A stretch of 64,000 nucleotides of DNA, taken from the NCBI RefSeq assembly GCF_036785885.1, contig NC_092312.1, positions 25,066,001 through 25,130,000 of the forward strand, given 5' to 3'. The position numbers were made by a program, and so were the translations under genes. The DNA is from Coffea arabica (lineage: Eukaryota; Streptophyta; Magnoliopsida; Gentianales; Rubiaceae). The notes under the pieces are model-generated. The model saw only the letters and a program-made list of their open reading frames with translations. It was not told the origin of the DNA and made no database searches. The stretch's first letter is position 1; each line of letters begins with the position of its first letter. This document shows, piece after piece, positions 33,694 to 48,392 of the stretch.

Positions 33694-33998
33694 AAATCCA
33701 TAGACCAAAAGAGTGTAAACCGTAAGGATTTCATTATTTCCGAAAGCAATAATTAGCTTTTCGTAATTTCTGCTTCCTCTGCTTCGGTACAATTAAGCAA
33801 ATCTCAATGAAATGGACAAATACAAAATTGGACCCTTTTCCTTGAAATTTTTTTTTTTTTGGGGGGGGGAATCTATCCTGCTTTCTTTGATATATAGTTA
33901 TATCAAGACATCCGATCACTCTGCAAAGCACTGAAAACAGCTTAAATACAACAATTTCCTGCTCTGATTCGATCTGTAAGGTCATGCAGCAATATAGA
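33694..33998. other. Short intergenic stretch between the PP2 and UGP remnants
   Basis: The 3' ends of two convergent gene remnants face each other here. A poly(T)-poly(G) tract lies near 33850-33868. Nothing else is recognised. Confidence 0.5.
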
Positions 33999-37361
<3,363 letters not shown>

Positions 37362-37400
37362 CTGGTAAAAAATAAAAAGAAAGACAGAAAGACATGTTAA

Positions 37401-37982
37401 TTAATTGCCAATAGTGGTCCCAGAAACATCCACCAAATCCCCTTCCTTGAACAATTCATCAAGCACAAGGCGTTGATTGGGCTCAAACCCCTCCACACTC
37501 TGCAGCCTAAACTCCTGCAAATGCCTCAACGGAATAATCCCAGATTTTTCAAGATGTCCCATCTCGGGCTTAGTCAATTTCCTATCCCGAACGCGGCGAT
37601 AGCCCACCTGAACAGCATTGTATCCATCAGTCGCCTCAGTTTTCACCTGAGTAACAATGTTCCCCTCCCTGAACCCAATTACAGTCACAGGCACAACAGT
37701 TCCTGACTCCTCGAAACACGATATCATGCCGAGCTTTGTCCCCATCACGCCGATGCCGGCTTCCATGGAGGACATGATGAGGGGGAGTGGAGCTGAATGG
37801 GATGAAGGGAGAGAAAGGGATGATGAAGATGATGATTTAGAAATGGGAGCTTTGTAAAGTGGGATGAAAGAAGAGCGGAGAGTGAAGGAGAGTGGGGCAT
37901 TGGGGGTTCCATGGGAGCTGGGATTGGGGGGCTTGAGGGTGAGGGAGGAGAAGGAGGAAGAGAGGGAAGAGATGGCGGACAT
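37401..37982 (-). pseudogene. RPL3 exon 1 duplicate, truncated
   Basis: Begins [20 protein letters not shown] and is almost identical to exon 1 of the intact RPL3 (five or so substitutions in about 578 bp), but stops matching at 37405, before the donor site. It then runs into unrelated sequence with a stop two codons later. The transit peptide and the first third of L3 are present; exon 2 is absent. The promoter-side DNA (37983-38160) is also duplicated, so it could be transcribed, but a functional L3 is not possible. Confidence 0.92.
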
Positions 37983-39080
37983 GGCTGAGGAAGACGGTGG
38001 TGGGAAGGGAAGAGGTACGAATTCTAGTGCTTTGAGTTCTCTTATCCAGTCGGAAATGGGACTGCGGTAGTGACTAGTGAGGGAGTTTTATCTTTTTTAA
38101 TTTATTTTGTTTTATGGGATCAACTAAACTATTTCACACGTTTTTTTTAAAATAATTGTTGGAGTAATTAATTATTTAAGGCAATAATTCACATGATAAA
38201 TTGAGCATAAAATAAAACTTATAGCCTTAAATGAATGAAAATGTAGAACTATTGTTACTTTTTATATTTAAATTACTCACAATTGTATAATTTCTTAATA
38301 AATAAAAAAAATCGTGCTAAAACACAGGCAAAATTCTAGTTAATTATTTAAGGCTATAATTCACATGATAAATTGAGCATCAACTAAGTGGTGGAATTTT
38401 GTTATCAACATAATCATATTTGAAGTTTTTGGAAACCTAATAGTAGTAATTAGTGCATTTTTTGAGAAATGATTTCTTGGGAGGGATTTTCAAAAGAACT
38501 AAAGAAGGAATAGATCTAATTGTTGATTAAACACTTTAAATTGGTTATGTTATTGCAATAGATATTTATTGATCATCATGCAATAATAATTGAACTATCT
38601 ATAATACATACATACATATATATATATACACAAACCATACAGCTTAGTGTCACTAGTAGAGTTACAACTCATCAACAATCATACTCTTTAGGTATTTATT
38701 CAGCAGAATACAGATTGGAAAGAAATCCAGGAATTGTTGGGCGTCGATAGCAGAGGTATCTATCTATCTTCATGCAGATTCATGTTTACTGCACTTTGTT
38801 AACATTCCTGCAGATTCCATCTTTATTTTTCACCACTCAAACCAAATTTCCTGCAAACAAGCAATAACAAGGCGAACAGAGGACTTCAAGCTGGAGCCAC
38901 AATGAGAGCTCCTGTTCTTGCAACACATCATCCTGCTTCAATCAATGGCCTAAGCAAAAGACATGAAATCCTCAAGAATCCATGGAGGTTCTATAGAAAA
39001 CTATAAGTCCAGGTATTAGTTTCTTAATTATCAAATCTAAATTTAAAGCACCGTGTGTTCATGTAAAAGCAAATTCGTGT
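37983..39080. other. Intergenic DNA between RPL3 fragment and NLR-B
   Basis: A near-identical copy of 9956-11053, including the same 45-bp direct repeat and (AT)n run. No gene. Confidence 0.6.
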
Positions 39081-42000
39081 TCATGATCTCGTACCTTTAA
39101 AGCATGTCAAACTCTGGGAACAAGAAGCGAAGACTGGTGCTGGAGATGGACGGACTTCATCAATTTCCAAGTAAGGGATGTTCATGATCTTTGGCCAATC
39201 TGGGCCTCTGCCCTTCTCATTTTTGCTGACTTTTTCTGTCAGCAAGGGGGAATCTCGGATACGTAGGTGCTGGAGAGATGAGGGAAATCCCTGTGCAGGA
39301 AATGACTGAAGCTTTGGGCAATCCACAATGCAAACATCTGCCAGTGAAGTAAGGTCTTTTAAGGTATCAGGGGGCCCGAGAGATTCAAGACGGATGCATG
39401 ACTGAATCACTAGAAGTTCAAGCTTGGGAGGCAGCCCTTCTTCTGGAAAATTTGAAAGCTTGGGGCAATCACGAATACACAAGTTCACAAGACGTGGTAA
39501 ACTTCCTTTGCAAGATTGTTCAGAATCAAAGAGATCTTCCAAATCTTTGCAGGCTGAAATGTAAAGTGATGTGATTTGTACTTCCCATTTTGTCGGAAAG
39601 GAAATCAAGTCTGATATGTTGGAAATGCTCAAGGACTGCAAGTAATGCAATGAGACAACAGAATCGCTGGTGATTCCGAATTTGTACTCACTGATGATAT
39701 TCATTGCCTCCAAAAGTGTGTGGCTGCGGCATCTATCTATTGCAAGCTGTGTCAGAGGCTCTGATGGATCAAAATAGATTGATTCACATTCACCAATCTC
39801 TAGTTTGCGGTTCATTGATGCTCTGCAACTGTTGTAATATTTTGCTGGAAGACCATGGATTTTTGGGCAATTTGTAATCATACATCTCCAAATACGCGCC
39901 CCAAAGTCGCGAAAATCCACTGAGTAATTGCCTGGGAAACCCTCAAGTACAGGGTTGTCTACAAGCACTAGAGTTCCAGAATATATCAGACGAGGAATTA
40001 CCTTCAGAGAATTGCACTTTTTGACCTTCAAAATTTGTAATTCGGGAATGCTTTGGGGCAACTGAATCAGGTCGGGGCAGTTGATAATCTTCAGGGTGTG
40101 CAGTACAGGGCACTCGAGCTGTGCAGGCAATTCCCTCAGTTTCTGCATATTCTTAATGCAAATAACTTCAAGATTTTCTTGTCTACCGAGCATGAGAGTT
40201 TCAAGGTTCTGGCATCCCTCTAGTATAAGGGTTTTCAGAAGTTGAAGCTTCCCCCTACTTAACCAAGAAGGAGTCCTTTTACCACAATATCTGTGAACTC
40301 TGAGCTTTGTGAGACTTGAATGAGGTTCAAGATCTTCCAGAACCTCGGCATCATGTTCATCAGGTGTTTTACCTTTCAATCGTGCAATCTCTCTCTCAGT
40401 CTCAGTAGCCCATTCCAACTCTAGAACTTGGACTCTTGGTTTGTCTTTCAAGTTTGCCTCGGCCGCGCGTTCTGCTTTATTGAGCTCCATTATATGCAGT
40501 GATCCTTCAAGGTCATTCATGTCCTTTAATTGTTCAATTCCAAAACCTTTCTTGGCTTCACCAACACAGAACTTGTGGAGATTTTGAAGAGAAGTCAGTC
40601 TACCAATGTTTGGTGGCTGCCTGGGGCACCTGTATTTCCAGAATGCCTCCTCAATCTCAAGATGCCTCAAGTTGATCAAGCGACTGAGGCCCTTGGGTAA
40701 TCCTAATAACCAAGGGCAGTCCAAGAGCTTAAGCGTTTGCAGGTTCAGCAAACTGCATAGTTCATTTGGAAGCCACTTGATCTTAGTTCTCGACAAGTTA
40801 AGGTAGTGAAGAAGCTTTAACTCTGCAAGTGTTTTTGGCAACTCTACAACATTACTAGAACTCAGATCTAAAACGCGTAGGTATTTCAGAGTCTGGAACA
40901 TTTTACCAAGTGTCTTGCCAAAGTCTGTTAAGGAATTACGAGGCATTGGCATGAGAATGGTACGCAACTTCTTACACTTCATAATGGATTTAGATGCGCC
41001 CTCCACTTTTTCACACATTAGCGCAATGTGATGAGTTTTCGGGTCAATGCGACTTGGATTTTCACCTTTCACTATGCAAGAATACTTTCCAGAAACTAAT
41101 TCTGCCAAATCGTGAAGGTAGTCCTGCATACTGTACTTCTCTGACTCTGGCTGTTGCTGAAAGAAGGAAAGCTCTTGCAGCCTGTCAAAGTATCTGCGTC
41201 CTTTATCCTCCAGTGTTTCTACCAACTTACTTGGCTGAACCAGTGAATGAGCCATCCACAATTTGACTAGTTCATCTTTGTCAAACTCATGGCCTTTAGG
41301 GAATATGGAGCAAAATGAAAAGCAGTGCTTTAGTTCAGGTGGGAGGTGAAAATAACTTAGTCCAAGTACAAATAGTATTCCATGCTTCTCATCTCTGAAT
41401 TCCTCTTCTACCTTGGCCAGATCATTATTCAATATATCCGACCATGTATCAAGAGCTTTATTTCTTAAAAGATATCCTATAACCTCTACAGCCAGAGGTA
41501 AACCATCACATTTGCTCACAATTCCATCAGCAATAGCCTTTACACCTTTATTCACTAGGTCAGACTCATCCCCATCAATTGCATTTCTGGCAAATAATTT
41601 CAGACATTCCTCATGGGGCAATTTTCCCAAGGGAATATGGGGGATAGGCACATTCTGCGGACTCAAACCAAACACATTTTCTGATCGACCAGTTACAATC
41701 ACCCTAGTTCCGTTATGTGCTTTCAATAAGCCTTTCTCTAGCTCTTTCCAATCCTCGAGATTTTCAGTCCAGACATCATCCAAGACAAGTAGAAGTTTAA
41801 TTCCTTCCACAGAGTGCTGTAGGATTGATTCCAGGCTATCTCGACCTAGAGGTATGTAATCCTTAGCACAAGCAGCAATTATCTCTTCAAAAATTCTGCT
41901 CATATTAATTGGACCTTCACTGTCTGAAACAGAAATCCAGCTTTTAGCATCAAAGTACCCATCCAGCTCATGGTCATTATACACTTCCCGAGCAAGCACT

Positions 42001-42629
42001 GTTTTCCCTATGCCCCCCATACCTGTAATCGTGGTCACAGAAACCCGACCATCCACACTGTTGCCACGCGATTTCAACATCTTAATTATTTCACTTTTCT
42101 CCTCTACCCTGCCCACAACCTCAGGATCCATAACAGAGCTACTACGAGCTGGACACCTTTTCTCCTTTTCCTTGCCAACAGAATCTTCTCCGACAAGGTT
42201 CAACAAAGCTTTTTTACTTAAAAACCTCGGAAGAAGTGAATCAAACCTTGTCATGATTTCATGTATGCCATTTACTATTGACCTGTTTTTCAACCGAAAA
42301 ATCCAATCAGGTGCAACAGGTGGGCAGGTATTTACCTGCCGCATTTCATTCCATATCAGCACCTCTGTTGATAGCATGTCTAGAATATTTTCAGCGTCAT
42401 AAATAGCATCTTTCAACTCTTCAAGGAGATCTGCCACCTCTGACCTTCGGGGACTCTCCTCTGCACCTTCACTAACTTTTTGGATATCCATGAACTTATC
42501 CTGCAACATTTTGACATCTTTCTCGAATCCAGCAAGAGTAAGAATCTCATCCTGGATCAACAAAGCAAGTTTTTCGAGAACTAATTTGAAAATAGGACTT
42601 GCTAATGCCGAAATGGCGTCTGCCATCAC
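39081..42629 (-). CDS. NLR-B: full-length CC-NB-LRR resistance-type protein
   Basis: A single open frame of 1,182 aa, the paralogue of NLR-A. It has an Rx-type coiled coil (1 to about 140), P-loop GMGGIGKT (203-210), one RNBS-A block (KSWISVSDSEGPINMS), kinase-2 LLLVLDDVW, RNBS-B GTRVIVTGRS, GLPLA, CFSFCSIFPKG and a long LRR region. Two features distinguish it. It has a single RNBS-A segment, which is the normal arrangement. The MHD motif reads MQD (residues 501-503, bases 41121-41129). The histidine and aspartate of MHD contact the bound nucleotide, and changes there alter the ADP-bound off state in several NLRs, so signalling may differ. From the GARIW segment to the stop the protein is identical to NLR-A, while substitutions cluster in the CC and NB-ARC parts. 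The start matches NLR-A (MMA...). Confidence 0.92.
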   Translation of the reverse strand: MMADAISALASPIFKLVLEKLALLIQDEILTLAGFEKDVKMLQDKFMDIQKVSEGAEESPRRSEVADLLEELKDAIYDAENILDMLSTEVLIWNEMRQVNTCPPVAPDWIFRLKNRSIVNGIHEIMTRFDSLLPRFLSKKALLNLVGEDSVGKEKEKRCPARSSSVMDPEVVGRVEEKSEIIKMLKSRGNSVDGRVSVTTITGMGGIGKTVLAREVYNDHELDGYFDAKSWISVSDSEGPINMSRIFEEIIAACAKDYIPLGRDSLESILQHSVEGIKLLLVLDDVWTENLEDWKELEKGLLKAHNGTRVIVTGRSENVFGLSPQNVPIPHIPLGKLPHEECLKLFARNAIDGDESDLVNKGVKAIADGIVSKCDGLPLAVEVIGYLLRNKALDTWSDILNNDLAKVEEEFRDEKHGILFVLGLSYFHLPPELKHCFSFCSIFPKGHEFDKDELVKLWMAHSLVQPSKLVETLEDKGRRYFDRLQELSFFQQQPESEKYSMQDYLHDLAELVSGKYSCIVKGENPSRIDPKTHHIALMCEKVEGASKSIMKCKKLRTILMPMPRNSLTDFGKTLGKMFQTLKYLRVLDLSSSNVVELPKTLAELKLLHYLNLSRTKIKWLPNELCSLLNLQTLKLLDCPWLLGLPKGLSRLINLRHLEIEEAFWKYRCPRQPPNIGRLTSLQNLHKFCVGEAKKGFGIEQLKDMNDLEGSLHIMELNKAERAAEANLKDKPRVQVLELEWATETEREIARLKGKTPDEHDAEVLEDLEPHSSLTKLRVHRYCGKRTPSWLSRGKLQLLKTLILEGCQNLETLMLGRQENLEVICIKNMQKLRELPAQLECPVLHTLKIINCPDLIQLPQSIPELQILKVKKCNSLKVIPRLIYSGTLVLVDNPVLEGFPGNYSVDFRDFGARIWRCMITNCPKIHGLPAKYYNSCRASMNRKLEIGECESIYFDPSEPLTQLAIDRCRSHTLLEAMNIISEYKFGITSDSVVSLHYLQSLSISNISDLISFPTKWEVQITSLYISACKDLEDLFDSEQSCKGSLPRLVNLCIRDCPKLSNFPEEGLPPKLELLVIQSCIRLESLGPPDTLKDLTSLADVCIVDCPKLQSFPAQGFPSSLQHLRIRDSPLLTEKVSKNEKGRGPDWPKIMNIPYLEIDEVRPSPAPVFASCSQSLTCFKGTRS

Positions 42630-45025
42630 TCACTTTTTCAACTGAACAAAATGTAAAGGCATAGGAAGAGAGATCCCAGTTTTTCTTGCAAGGATTACCT
42701 CTAAATATTATACATTGTCCGGCTTAGTGCAAGATCATAACATGATTGCCTTCTACCGAAGAGATTAGTCACTGTTTGTTCATGCAACATCCTCCCAAGG
42801 CCATTGAGTTTGTTCTCTCGCTCATTCTAGCAAAATATGGCTGTAAAGCGAAAAGCACGAGGTTAAATGGCAATGATTCTTCCTGCAAGATTTAGACCTT
42901 TGTGTGAGATAAGTAGGAGGCATCAGCTTCAAACTGCTTCATAATCAAGTTCAAACAAGATTCCCGGTAAAACAGAAGTAAATGCCAGGTATATGACATG
43001 AATTATCCAAATTTTTCTTGATAATTCAAGGAAGTATGAACAAAGTTGCATCAATGTTTCTTTTCTCTTTTTTCTCTTTCTTATCCCTTCAGACAAGATG
43101 TGCATAACTGGCACCTGTATTAGTCCCCCGTCAGTAGTCTCCACCCTCAAAATTGGATATTGACGGAATACTTCTCATAATTCAATTGGAAGAACAAATT
43201 TCGTAAGGAAAATGTTAATTGCACTTCACTTTTTGTTAATCACACTCTCATTATAATTTTTATCATACGATTTTCATGTGCTAGATTATATGATAAAACA
43301 AATGATATGCATGCGATGACAAAAAGTGGAGTGCAGATAACATTTTTATTTAGTAATCCTACCATACATGATAGTTTAATAAATAGCCATTGCAATATTT
43401 TTAATTCTAATAACCTTGGAAGTAAAATAGAACAATAATCTTAAGTACTATCATATGTTTCATTCTTGACTTAAGTTCTTAAAAAAAAGTTTAATCACAA
43501 GAAAGAATAACTAAATCAGCTAGACATCACTTTAAGCATAAGAAAAAGTACAAAAACCTTTGTCGATAAATATACAGTTAGGATACTCAGTAAACATCAT
43601 GCAGGCCAAAAAATTGAAAATACAACCAACAGGATTTAGTAAATATTTATTGCCTCTTCTTGCATTCAAGCACTTCGCTTTTCTTTAAAAAAAAAAAAAA
43701 AAGTAACACTATTTTAATAAGTACCAACCAATGACGAACCCAGTATTTTAGTTTACGGGAACGAACCATCAATGATATGATAACAGAAAAATTCTATAGC
43801 AAATAAAGCATATTAAATGTAGAATGAAGATTCAATAGACTATAATTCGGAATAAGAAAATTTCTTAAATGAAGACGAAATATAAAGAAAAATGTTCAAA
43901 ACAGTGGTTGAAGTTTCTTCAATTTGTATGATAGTTGAAAATTTTTTTTTTTTTGGGTCTTTGATTTCTTGCACAAATTGTACAGTGTTACCTTATTTTC
44001 TATTTTAAAGTTATAATAATCAAAGAAATTAAGAGTTGATTTATTAGAAGAAATTTGGTTAAAAGAAATATAATATTTTTGTAATTGTTATTAAGAAATA
44101 GTATTAATTGTACGGTAACGTTGATATTAATGGTATACTTCTATAAGAAAACTAAACGTTAGTTTGGTGTAGGACACTTTATCAAAAGAAAATAAGTAAC
44201 ATAACAAAAGAACTAATAATAATTATGTCTGCCTTAGATACTAATTAGGCACCCATTAAAAAATTCCATTTTAAAACCGAAAGTAAATATATAAGTCAAT
44301 TTTTGTAACGTACCTCAAAACAAAAGTTCAACTTGCAATCCTTCCCAGCTTCTTCTACAATCAGTTTTTAAGAAACAAACACCATCATATCCAATTTCCA
44401 AAAGTGGTGCAAGAAAATGCTTTGTTCCTTAACTCCGTGGCTCAAATTACTATTCAGCTCCAAAATTATCCAAGACCAGTTCTATAATGAATGAGTTTTT
44501 GTTTTTAGAGAGGGAGAGAGGTAAGGAGAGATTGTCTTGTTCTAGTCATGATTCATTTGTTGAAGGAAATGAGTTCCGGAGAGAACTGAAAGCCAGGAGC
44601 AAGGGGTTTCTGCTAGAACTTGGTTAGCTGAAATGAAAAAGGAAAGAGGGACAGACAATTAAAGGTGAGAATCAGATGCAAAGGAAGAACATCAAGTCAA
44701 GCATTCTCAGTTACCGTATCACTTACTTTTTATGATGTAATGTTACGAGGCAAAGAATAATTAGAAAATGTGTTTAAGAAAAGATTCGAAAGATTTTTTT
44801 TTTCAAATAATATCTAAATAACGTTTAAATTTAACTAGGAATGGTAATAGGGACGAGTGCTCGCAAAAAAAAAAGGGTAAGAAAAAAAAGTAAGGCAAGA
44901 GTTTTGGGCCGGGGAGAGGGGGTAGGGGATAAATTATATTATTATAAAATAAATAAATAATGTGATATTTTGTTGTGGTTAAAAGATGTATTTTTTCCGG
45001 TCAATTTATTTTTTCCAGTAAATTA
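42630..45025. other. Intergenic DNA upstream of NLR-B
   Basis: The counterpart of 14726-16497 and 19075-19680 in copy A, with small indels. A join near 44400 brings together sequences that are 2.6 kb apart in copy A. No gene. Confidence 0.6.
43208..43346. mobile_element. MITE, copy B of the 143-bp element
   Basis: The same inverted-repeat structure as 15285-15427 at the matching position in the duplicate, with substitutions and a 4-bp shorter loop. Confidence 0.65.
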
Positions 45026-45563
45026 AGAGGGAGGGAGTACAACAAAAGAGAAGACCCATGATTGATGTCTTTGGATCCTATTCCCATCTAGCGTATTGTT
45101 GTCCTCCAAGGCAACTTGGGATGTGGGGCGGGCGGATGGGTAGGGAGATTAAGGAATGGAGAGAGAACGAAGAAAAATTTGTAACACAACAAGAGAAAGG
45201 AGCGCACTCTTCTTACTGTCAAGTTTAAAATTCAAATCTTAGGGTTGATAGTTCAGGGTGACAAGTGTGTGGGACAGGGTGAGAGGAAATAAAAAAGTAG
45301 GTTTAATTTGGAAGAGAGACAAATAACAATTGAAGCGTAAAGGCTGCCATTGAAGCGTTAAGACTCGTGTGTACTCGGGAAGATTGGTCCCAATGCTTTC
45401 TTGAGAGAGATTCGATGAATACAAACAATCAAAGCAATCAAAAGGGAGGGAGTACAACAAAAGAGAAGACCTGTGATTGATGTTTTTGTATCCTATTTCT
45501 ATCTAGCGTATTGTTGTCTTTCAAAGCAACTTGGGACGTGGGGCAGACAGGTGGGTAGGGAGA
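45026..45563. repeat. 400-bp tandem repeat, copy B (about 1.3 units)
   Basis: GGGAGGGAGTACAAC occurs near 45030 and 45445 (period about 415), with the same GATTGATG and CAAGGCAACTTGGGA landmarks as 19960-21180. It is cut by the Athila insertion. Confidence 0.8.
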
Positions 45564-47029
45564 TGACAGGTGCCGAACCTATGCAATAATAATAAATAAA
45601 ACCTAACTACCACCTAAAGCAGTCAATAATCAATTCGAGTACTGGAGCAGGGACTCTAGGTGTGCAATGGGTTACTTGATTCACCCTGTTCCCGAAGAGT
45701 TTGCTTAATCCGATATACCTGAATTAATTATTTAACTGAATTCACTAACTAGTAGATAGTGGTAAGCAGGGTCGTCTCCTCAGGGACTAGAGAGAAATTT
45801 GTTCCTTTTTGAATCGAGGCAAATGGGGGTTTTCACGATTAAATGCTAAAAATAAAGTAACTGCAGAAAATAATTAATTTAAAGAAATAATTAAGAGAAA
45901 CTCTAACCAAGGGTACACTTCAGAAATGGTTCATGCACTGATCATCGAGTCACAGATAATTCCAACATTTATTAATAGATTGGTTCTAGTTGTCTCGCAC
46001 GCGCTAAACAACCAACCCTTCCTTAATTTATCGATAGTTAAGGTACGACCGTTAGCTATTTCTCTAACCCAAAAACAACCCTAGGTACGACCGTAGGATT
46101 TAATTTCTAAATTGCATTAATAATTAGAAAGGCCCAATCCTAATTAACAAACACGCTACGAGGGTTTGTATAAACTAGATCGTATGCTCCCCTGACATAA
46201 ACCCAATTACGCCAGTTGCTACGAAGATAGAGATAACGAACAATTACGGATTCAATTACCTCTATTTAGCAAAATAGCCTATATGAATAATTAATTATTG
46301 CGCACTAATCGATCATACATAGGAGCTATAACAATTAAAACAGGAAGCATATAAATATCAATAAATGAAGAAAATAATTAAAAACAGTTTAGATCTCACA
46401 GTAATGGTGAACCAATTCATCAGTTGTCCCCTTGATTAGATAGAAGGCTTAGCTACGCCGCATAATTAAATCACCACACGAAATAATGGATTGCAAAAGC
46501 ATTGCGGTTTTTACTAGAAAGCAAGGAATAAAAGATGTTTTTCCCGTTGGAGAATATTGTCGAACACCTGGCGTGTGTCAGAGGCCAGTCAAAAGGAAGA
46601 CAAATAAAAATGAAAACTGAAGCTAAACTAAAAACTAAAGCTGCCGGAAGGGATCCCCCCTTTTCCTCCTGTACGTCTCTACTTATATCAGCAAAAAGGA
46701 AGTTGACTAAGGCTATATGGTCTCTGGTCCCACTGCAATTGTGAAGCAAGCCAAAGATTCACAAGGAACAAACTTCTCCTCGTATGTTCAAAAGCCCAAT
46801 TGAAGAAAAGCCTTTTCTTCTTTGTGGGCCCCCCAATTGGCACAAGTCTGCCGAATTCCTTCTTAGCTTTTAAGACTTTGTACGTTCCCTCCTTTTGGTA
46901 ATTTCCTGCTTCAATCCTGAAATTGATTCCAAATACCAAATATGAGTAAATATCAGCAATTAACACACTATTTGTCAGGGATAGAAGGGAAAATTAATAA
47001 TAAAATCACTAACAAATTATAACCTATCA
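45564..47029 (-). repeat. 3' LTR of the Athila element (1,466 bp)
   Basis: TG...CA ends; the inner end reads AACCTATCA next to the polypurine tract. It is collinear with 62847-64000. Confidence 0.9.
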
Positions 47030-47032
47030 ATT

Positions 47033-47040
47033 CCCCCCAC
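47033..47040 (-). other. Polypurine tract of the Athila element
   Basis: The minus strand reads GTGGGGGGAATT immediately before the 3' LTR. Confidence 0.75.
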
Positions 47041-48392
47041 ATCTAAACTATACTTGTCCTCAAGCATAATTAACTCAGAAATGCAATAAAGATACTAAGC
47101 AAATCACAGCCGTTCATACCAAGAATGGCATTCCAAGTTCCCCAACAACCTCATCGAGATCAGAATATACCAAATCAACAATTCTCGCAGTTTAAAGTGC
47201 ACTCATTCACTCCAAAGTGTATATGAAATGTATACAAGATAACTCTCAAATCAACACAATAGAATGACACTACCATAAGCTTGCTCATATATCATATCGC
47301 CACCACTTACCTATGAATTTACATGCAGCAATCAAGGGACTTTGTAAGGTTGTAATGGGGCTAGGGTGAGAAGGTAGGATAAAAAGGAGTCGAAAGGGTA
47401 TAAAAGTATAAAGAAAGTGCCCAGAAATTCATTACACAGATTCTTGCACATTTGAAACTTCAAGGCATCTCAACCATCCCTCAACCGAAGTAAAAATCGG
47501 CACTTGCCACAACCTTCGACTTTTCTCCTTTTTCATTCATCTACTTCCCCTCACGTTTTTTTTTTTTTTGTTTTCTTCTTTCCCTTTTTTTCTTTTGCTT
47601 TTTTTTCTTTCAATACTCCCAACCAGCACCCTAAAAGTCAACTTTACTTGCTGGTTTCCTGCACTTTGTCTTCTTTTCACATCCCTTTTTTTTTTAGAGA
47701 CATAAATGGGTGTAATGCCCTTCGAATACTACTCCAAAAGTCTGTATAATGAAATCAAAGCACTTCTTCACACGAGGTTCAAAAAGAAAGTCTAAAAAGA
47801 GGTTTCACGGCTAAGAGCTGGGGTCTCAAGCAAAGAATAGGGGTTAAGGCTCAACTTGGCTCCCTAATGGTAGTAAATAATCCAAGGGCTGGTTTTGAGA
47901 AAGTCCAAAAATGGCTCATTCCTAGGTGCCCTATCATTTTAATGCATTAAACTCATTTAAATGTGGTCTTGACATGCATAACCGAGCAAGTTCTAGAATG
48001 ACAAACCATGTGCAATAACCACTCAAACAAACGAAAAATTAGGCTCAAAAATCGCACAAGTGGTCAAATTTATGTCAAGTTCAGCATATTAATCAATCAA
48101 TTCAGAATCAAGGAAAGTAGAACACCCCATGGCATGAACTTACTATGTACGCTCATATCCAAATTTGCATTCATCATCGTTTAACTAAAAACACAACCAG
48201 AGTATAGTCCAAAGCATAGTCAACCCTCCCCACACCTACACCTTACATTGCCCCCAATGTAAGCAAAGAAAGATCAAAACAAAGGTATTGGGGCAACAAC
48301 ACTTCCTTGAAACGAAGGAGAGCAGAAATGAATCACGGTTGTGGAGGGAAAGGCGGGCGGAAGCCCACGTGATGGAGATACTGCGCTAAATT
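47041..48392 (-). other. 3' untranslated region of the Athila element
   Basis: 1.35 kb between the 403-codon ORF and the polypurine tract. It has T-rich tracts near 47557-47620 and no recognised coding domain. Confidence 0.6.

Larger units (their letters stand above)
37405..45563. repeat. Segmental duplication, copy B
   Basis: The counterpart of 9378-21180. It contains truncated RPL3 exon 1, NLR-B with both flanks, the 143-bp MITE and a partial 400-bp repeat. It lacks about 2.6 kb present in copy A (16500-19075). Its right part is interrupted by the Athila element at 45564. Confidence 0.85.

Noticed and set aside
47504..47749. 81-codon Phe/Ser-rich plus-strand frame
   Set aside because: Made by poly(T) and CT-rich tracts in the Athila 3' untranslated region, antisense to the element.
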